Assembly: GCA_015143295.1 (NCBI GenBank)
Contig: CM026565.1
Coordinates: 33,922,052 to 33,986,051, forward strand
Direction: 5' to 3'
Length of the DNA: 64,000 nucleotides
Source of the DNA: Tetracentron sinense
Lineage: Eukaryota > Streptophyta > Magnoliopsida > Trochodendrales > Trochodendraceae
Under the pieces are notes generated by a model. The model had not been told where the DNA came from. It did no database searches and saw nothing but the letters and a program-made list of their open reading frames with translations. Position numbers and translations under genes: made by a program. Numbering within the stretch: position 1 is the first letter of the stretch; each line of letters starts with the position of its first letter. Below are positions 46,313 through 64,000 of this stretch, piece after piece.

Positions 46313-46918
46313 TCTCTACTATTATAATGCAAGAAGGGTGGATGGCGTTACCTAAAAATATATCCTTAAATTATATTTCTAGATTAGATAAGTATTTTAG
46401 GGTATCATATTAATTTAAAAATAACTAACCACATCTCTACTAATTAGGAGCTATTTTAGGAGATTGGGATAAGAGGACATGAGAGTGTTTTAAATGTGTA
46501 GGGTAACTCTCCTAGATCTTATCCTAATAAGGATTCCGTTCCAAAGGAAACGGTTTTACCATTATTCTCTCCTAAATTTTTTCTAGGTATTATATTAATT
46601 TAAAAATAACTAACCACATCTCTACTAATTAGGAGCTATTTTAGGAGATTGGGATAAGAGGACATGAGAGTGTTTTAAATGTGTAGGGTAACTCTCCTTG
46701 ATCTTATCCTAATAAGGATTCCGTTCCAAAGGAAATGGTTTTACCATTATTCTCTCCTAATTTTTTTCTTACAATAATAATCTATTAAATCTTACAATAG
46801 TTAAATTCATTGTTTCCGGTTACTTCCCGTTCACATAAAAATTTATTTATCATTTAATTTAATGTCTTATAATTGTTTGGACTGTACACTCACGTGTATC
46901 GCGCGTGCCTTCCACTAG
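46313..46918 (+). mobile_element. Non-autonomous Helitron 2, four bases after Helitron 1
   Basis: 5' end TCTCTACTATTATAATGC, 3' end CTAG preceded by 'cacgtgtatcgcgcgtg', inserted between A and T. It has an internal 185-bp tandem duplication. Absent from copy A. Confidence 0.8.
46402..46771 (+). repeat. 185-bp tandem duplication within Helitron 2
   Basis: Two near-identical copies, 46402-46586 and 46587-46771, each starting 'gtatYatattaatttaaaaa' and ending near 'attattctctcctaa'. Confidence 0.88.
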
Positions 46919-46924
46919 TATAAA

Positions 46925-47703
46925 TAGTAACATCTTAATTGTTAGGAGACTCTGATAAATAGTAGACTTTTAATCGTTAGATTATAAACTCATTTAAATC
47001 CAACCCTACATCCAGGATATGTGATTTTTGTAAAACTACATTCCTTAATTCTAGGAAATCACAAACTCATTTAAATTTCACTCTACTTTAAAGATAGATG
47101 ATTTTTGTATAACTATCCCTTAATTCTAGGAAACCACACGAGATGTGTTCTCTCTCTCTCTCATTCTCACTATCAGTTTTTTTTTTTCTAAGAAACTAGG
47201 AGAAGAGGTTTTTTTTTTTTTTTTTAGGAGAAGAGATTGAACCCTAGATAAAATATGAAACTTTGGATTAATATATTCTTAATCACAATTAAAAGGACAC
47301 GTGTTGGGTTGAAATTCAACCAAATATGATTTAGCAAAAAAACACTTCTCTCGTTCTCACTATAATTTCTCTTTCTAAAAACTTTAAGAAAAGAGGTTGA
47401 ATCCTAGAGAAAAGACGAAATTTTGGGTTAAGATCTTCTTAACCACAGTTAAAAGGACACGTGTTGGATTGTGATTCAATCAAATATGATTAAAAAAAGT
47501 AACATGAGAGAGAGAGAGAGAGTGATTCAAAGAGAGAACAAGAAAAAATGTAAAACTCCTATTTAAGGGGAAGTTGGTTACGTGTTAAGTAGTTTGTGGT
47601 TTTAATTTCATCTCTTGAATTTGAAAGTAATATTAATCTAACGGTGATGATTGCATAATTTACTGTAATCTCTAATAAGCTAAGCCAACGAAAACCTTTT
47701 ATA
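46925..47703. mobile_element. Non-autonomous DNA transposon between AT tracts, copy B
   Basis: Orthologue of 29124-29903. Its left edge was the landing site of the Helitrons. Confidence 0.55.
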
Positions 47704-48029
47704 TATATATATTTTGGAAGACAAAGCGGCATCATACTGAAATTCCAATTCTAATATTCTAATTCTAGTTTTCACCTTCAATTCTTGATATTCAGACGGG
47801 TCCTATGTATGGATAAAATTATACTACACTATTTTAATATCATAAAATAGGAATACATCCGTAGCCACACAATCAGAATAAATCATAAATCAATCCGTTA
47901 TTCTAAGACAAAAGGCTAATATTAGTGTTCACATTGGAAATAATGTCTGCTTGTCTCAAATCTATGATGGGGATTTTTTTTTATTGATTTTTGCACCCCC
48001 AGGCGCTTATAAGGCTGTTAGGTTTGGAT

Positions 48030-48323
48030 CAATGTTTTCATAACCAGATCGGTGGTCGAACCGGCTTGGTGGCCGGTTCCTGATTGGACCGGTTCAACCG
48101 GTTTGATCAGTGCAGTTCTACAGTGTCCTTTTTTTTAATTAAAAAAAATATTTCCTTATTTTGATCCGGTTATGATCGGTTCTAACACCAATACCCGGTT
48201 CAACCGGTTAATTCTTAAAAAAAATTGGCTGGTTTTTAAAATGGATCGATTTTGGGGTTTTTGGAAATCGGTGAGGGGACGGTTTCTACAGTTGAACTGG
48301 TCGGTCCAGTTCAAATAACACTG
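48030..48323. mobile_element. hAT-like foldback MITE, CCGGTT family, copy B
   Basis: Orthologue of 30241-30545, with the same GTTTGGAT flanks (48022-48029 and 48324-48331). Confidence 0.82.
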
Positions 48324-48372
48324 GTTTGGATTTGTAACCTACCTATGCAGTACTAGGCCGCCTTAACGTGCG

Positions 48373-48659
48373 GGCCTTGGATTGTCTCTGGCCCAGAAAG
48401 GGCTTGTCTCGGGGTTCCATAGAATAGGTGACAAGTGGTGGAGAAGTCAAAATCATGGGGCCCATGATTTTGACTTCTCCCCATAATAAGACATGTGGCG
48501 TTAAGTGTGTGAGAATAAGGGTGAGATAAATCAAATGGGGAGAAGTGAAAATTATGGGGAGAAAATGAAATTATTTCTCCCCATTTTTACGCCAACTGCC
48601 GCACAATGTATGGAACCCCCGAGAGCCCTTTCTGGCTTCGCCAGAGATAATCCGAGGCC
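48373..48659. mobile_element. Mutator-type MITE with hairpin, inserted in copy B
   Basis: Target duplication TAACGTGCG (48364-48372) and TAACATGCG (48660-48668), 9 bp with one CpG-type change. The copy A empty site is TAACGTGCA (30587-30595). Ends ggccttggattgtctctggc and, inverted, ggcctcggattatctctggc. A perfect 20-bp-arm palindrome lies at 48440-48480. Confidence 0.88.
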
Positions 48660-48834
48660 TAACATGCGCTATTGCAATATATCAACCTCTACGAGAACTT
48701 TCTCACTATTTGAAGTTGGTGTCCTTAAATTGGCATAAGTAATGCCAGTCACATGCCTCCTACGTTGGGTCGTCAAAGGAAAGGGTCGGGGCTAGGCAGG
48801 GTCATGGGAAGTAAGAAGCCCCGTTGACACAGAA

Positions 48835-49192
48835 CGAATCACAGCCAATCATGATTGAATTGAGGGAGAGTTCAATCACGCCCAAGGATCAACACGTATC
48901 TTTTTTTAACCCTTAAGGTTTTACAATCTAACTTGGTTTTTTAGATTTTTTTTTTTTTAATTTAGCCCTAGGGTTAAAATTTCTTACTCTTAAAGTTATT
49001 ATTATTTTTCCATCAAAAAAAAAAAGTTATTATTATTTTTTTTTTATACATTTTCTAAAAACCAAGGTTAGATTATTGAGCCCTCAGGATTAAAAAATCT
49101 TAACCACGGTTAATAGGGATTAAAAGGGACATGTGTTGACCTGTGGGTCCGATTGAACTCTCCCTTAGTTCAATTACGATTGGTTGTGATTG
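48835..49192. mobile_element. MITE with long inverted ends, copy B
   Basis: Orthologue of 31110-31436 with the same ends; slightly longer through T- and A-run expansion. Confidence 0.72.
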
Positions 49193-50646
49193 GATCTTGA
49201 TCCCTTTGAAATCTCTCCATCTGCAAAGAATTCGTGATAACCGGAATTTACTAAGCCCTACCCTACGCTAAAGGGTCAGGACAGCCCTAGAGGCTGACAA
49301 AGAAAAGCAAGAAATTATTTTTCATTCAAGATAACATGATTTTTTTCTATATTTAATGTCAACCCAACAGATAAAAAAACTAAAATATTTAGAATAAAAT
49401 AAATATAAAAATAAGGTACTACAAGTATACTAATAAAACAAGATAAAATAGAATGACAATCAAAGTGTTAGGGATAATCAGGGTTAGGGAATCAACCAAT
49501 CAGAGGCTTAGGGTTAGGGTTTCAAGGGATTAGGATTAGAATTTAAAAGGGTTTGAGTTAGGGTGGGGTGTCAAAGGGCAGGGCATGGGTTAGTCCTAAC
49601 TCTGTCCTTACTTATAAGGTAAAGACCCTAATCCTGTCATAGCCCTTCAATGGCTTAGATTAACTAGGCCCTAACCCTGCCCTATAGGGTAGGGTCGGGC
49701 AGTGTACCCTTGTTAAAGAAATTTTCTTTTACAGACCTACTTTACGCAATACTTTGACCGCCCTTATCATATATCAACCACAACGAGAACTTTTCGGAGA
49801 TTTGAACTCTGTCGTGTCCCTTGATTAGTATAAGTAATGCCAGTTGTCCACTAAAATTATAAATTATTTAACTCTAGTTAAGAATTTTTAACCCTTAAAG
49901 GTTAATATTTGTTTAGTATTTCTTTTAAAAAAACTAAAATTATATTATTGTAGTCCAAGAATTAATGAAGTTTAACCACAATTAATAAAAGTTAAAAGAG
50001 ACACGTGTTAGTCTGAGATTGTGATTGAACTCTCCCCAAGTCTAATCACAATTGGCTGTGATTGGAACTCCATCCGACAGCTTTTGGGTTGTTACGATTA
50101 TGTCAGCTTATGTTCATAGTTTTTTTTTTCAGAAATGTTAGCCCCAGTTGTAAATTTTCGAACGGAGATCGAGCTCGTTAAGCTTGTTAAAGCCAATCTC
50201 AAACCTAAATATTCGAGCCAAGCTCAAGCTTAGGTCAAGCATGTTCAAGACAAGCTCAACCATGGGCAAGCTCGGCTCGAATACACCCCTAATCCAACCT
50301 TGTTTTTTTTTATATCATAATTTAGTTAAGCTTAGCCATAATTAAAAGGGAGTTAAAAGGGACACGTGGACATCACGATATGATAATCACTGCTATTTTT
50401 TTTTAATTCAAGTCGTAAAAAGACATTTTGTATGTGAGAATTCATGCCCAAGAAATGCTAGTCCGTAATTACTTAAACATCAAATACTATGGTGTGTTTG
50501 ATTTGATTATTTTAACAATAAACCTTTATAATATAATTATTGGACATAAAACTACTAAAAGAATTATTACAAAATAAATAAACAGCTCAAAACTATTTGA
50601 GATAATACTGACTAAAATGATAGTAGTTTTATAAAAGTGATTAAAT

Positions 50647-50800
50647 CACCATGGAGTTAGCCTAATGATAGTGTATCTCTTCACTAGGAGGGAGGTTTTA
50701 GGATTAATCCTGAGGGGTGCGTCGCTACCCTTAGCCAAGCTTTCAATTCTAGGCCTTCACACTAATACCAATGACACTTGGATTTTTCCCAAAAAACAAA
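50647..50800 (+). mobile_element. tRNA-derived SINE, copy B
   Basis: Orthologue of 32901-33067. Left target duplication GATTAAAT (50639-50646), right GAGTAAAT (50801-50808). Confidence 0.8.
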
Positions 50801-52950
50801 GAGTAAATTAAACTTGTTATCCAAACAGAATTATTGAAAGATTAAATATTTTAATTACTTATAATAATTAAATCAGAAAAAATCAAATCCAAACAAACCC
50901 TTTTAGGGTACGAAAAGGCACCTGCAATGGCTAACCGATTAAAGCAAAAGTGATTATTGCTTTGACGGGATGTGCAAAAGGATGTACAAGTAATAGGTTC
51001 CTTGTAAAGCAATTAAAGTCAATTATTTTTGCAAGCCATTCACCCAAGTGACTACATTATGAGAGCGCTCCACTGAATTGACACCTACCAATAAAAATAT
51101 GAAATATAAACATCAACACATATCCTAAAGAAATATCTTCCAAAGGAAGAGTTAATGTTGACTAAATCAGATTTTTAAGAAGTCAAAGATACCTGATATT
51201 TTTATTTTTAGAATTATATGTCGGTCAAAAGGCCAAAAGTGGCAGACGATTCCATCCCGAGAACTAACTGATTTGTACTTACTTTTGGGTGCATTGTCAA
51301 TTCCATATCACAATTTAAATAATTTCATTGTTTCATATACATTATAAATAAGGAAGAATGAGAATTCTCTAATTCTATAGAGAATTAGAGTGATTCTAAA
51401 GGCAAATATGTGGAATTTAATTTCATAATAAAAATGTTTTATTTGATAAATTCATACTGCTATGAATTTAAAAACTAAAGAGAAACCCCATGGTTTCATT
51501 TCTCCATGAATTTTAATAGTGCATCCAAACAATTGGAATTTAATTAGTAGGTTTTAAATCTATGGAATTCAGTTTTTTGGCACAATTCCAATTTCATAAA
51601 TCGAAACACACTTTTTGCACTCACATTTACTCGCTGCTTGTAGGGAAAAAAAGGTTTTAAGGACATGCCACATGTGACTTGTCGTTTGTATTTTCCTACT
51701 TTTAGGCAAGTTGGCTAGCTTTCCCATCTAAAATTAACGAATATCTTCTTTTCATACAGTTTTCCCACATAAATAGGTAATATTTTTATCATCAGAGGAA
51801 AAATAAGTAAAGACAAATATTAATTAGTTTAGTTAAAATATAGTACTTTTATAATTTCTTTTGTATCCTAATATTGTGAATGCAGCAACACCATTAGTGT
51901 ATGTTCTTTGTAGTTAAATGCCTACCATGTTAGCTTGACAGTGGGCATTAACGGCCACACCCCCTACGAAACTCGTTCCCAACCCTCATACTTGGAGGAT
52001 AGTCTCCCTGCCTTACCAGGAGCAAATACTCAAGGGTAGATCCGTATTTGACCACTACTCAATAATGCAACCACTTTATTATTATTTTATAAAAATGGCA
52101 GTCCTATGTCATATTCCAATAACATGAAATGCCTTTGAAAAACAAAACAAAGGAGCCATCGATTGCAGAACACATCACAAGTTCTTTATTCGGCTGCAGT
52201 CCATTCCTTGCTGCAGTCCATTTCCTTGTGGAAAGAAAACTAGGGAAGGAATTAACGTTTAAAACCTCATGGTTGAAAGGCAGAGTATCAACGGATTGAG
52301 CTCCTGAATCCCAACTCAAGAATTTGGTTTTAGTGTCAAAGCTCAAACATAAGCATCGCTAAGGTCCTGTAACCACTGCAAATTCAAAACAGGATATATC
52401 AGCAATAAGATGCACTCAAACTCAGTGTGTTTAACTTGTATCATCAAAGGGTCATGTCTAGTGTGCAACAAAAAAAAAAGGAGTCCTGCCTGAGAGATTT
52501 ATGCCAAAAACCAAATGATCACCCATTCAGAGTTCCGCATTTTAACTTTGATTTGACCTATCCTATTGCGACTGGGAATTCTGGCAGTAGTACCAAGTTG
52601 AAAACCCCATATGTCTGCCCTATGCTTGCGTTCATCTCGGATTTTAACGTTCTTCATTGATGTCCAAGCTCAATCCTATCAATTCAGTAAATTTCATGTC
52701 TTGCCAATGCTATGCTCAAATCAGTAATTCAGTAGAACAGAGCCTTAACAGGGGGCATTCTCCTTAGTAAATAGTAATGTGAACCAAATTGAATTTTCAG
52801 TTCTTTTGAATTGTTAAAAGCAACCAAATTACTGTGAAGACCATAGCTGAAGCTGTTCTGCTGTTACTAGTTACTACACTTTGCCACTATAAAAAAATTT
52901 CAAATGAATTCCCTCCCTCCCAACACTAGAAGTGGCCATTAACTTGTAGG

Positions 52951-64000
<11,050 letters not shown>

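Overview
This is a plant nuclear window (angiosperm; lineage not fixed, woody magnoliid or early eudicot is a weak guess). It is AT-rich with long introns and is dominated by transposable elements. Two genuine genes were found, both on the minus strand. The first is a complete four-exon NRT1/PTR (NPF1-type) transporter, 17940-21964. The second is the last six exons of tocopherol cyclase (VTE1), 52951-62967; its 5' exons lie to the right of the window. Nearly every other short open frame is chance, minisatellite or transposon debris.

Layout. 1-8 kb: LTR sequence, namely a truncated family-1 LTR, two reverse-orientation family-2 LTR pieces and a family-1 solo LTR with perfect 5-bp target duplication (5102-7936). 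8-13.6 kb: gene-free DNA with MITEs and an old divergent relic of the duplicated unit found further right. 13.6-16.5 kb: a Copia retrotransposon with both LTRs and target duplications but most of pol deleted. 16.8-23.3 kb: the transporter with MITEs around and inside it. 23.8-53.3 kb: a direct tandem segmental duplication, copy A (23822-39582) followed by copy B (39603-53349). 53-64 kb: VTE1 with introns filled by hAT-like MITEs and truncated LINEs.

The duplicated unit ends inside the last VTE1 intron, so it carried the terminal VTE1 exon. Copy B keeps the functional exon (52951-53127). Copy A has the same exon with a one-base insertion (39185-39362), a pseudo-exon. Because each copy serves as the empty-site control for the other, later insertions can be polarised. 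Copy A gained a 1.8-kb Mutator-like element, a plastid-DNA mosaic (accD, atpB and rps8 pieces), a 352-bp TRIM and two solo LTRs. Copy B gained a 3.4-kb solo LTR with a 14-unit minisatellite, two adjacent Helitrons and a Mutator-type MITE. Most of these have target duplications that match an unoccupied site in the other copy.

No CRISPR, operon, prokaryotic or viral gene system was seen, and the two real genes have no evident functional link. The most unusual signals are the compensating hairpin arms in the LTR minisatellite, a group of hAT-like MITE families sharing termini but built of different short palindromic words, and MITEs that share a core but carry different ends. All identities and comparisons were made by eye; no alignment or database search was run.
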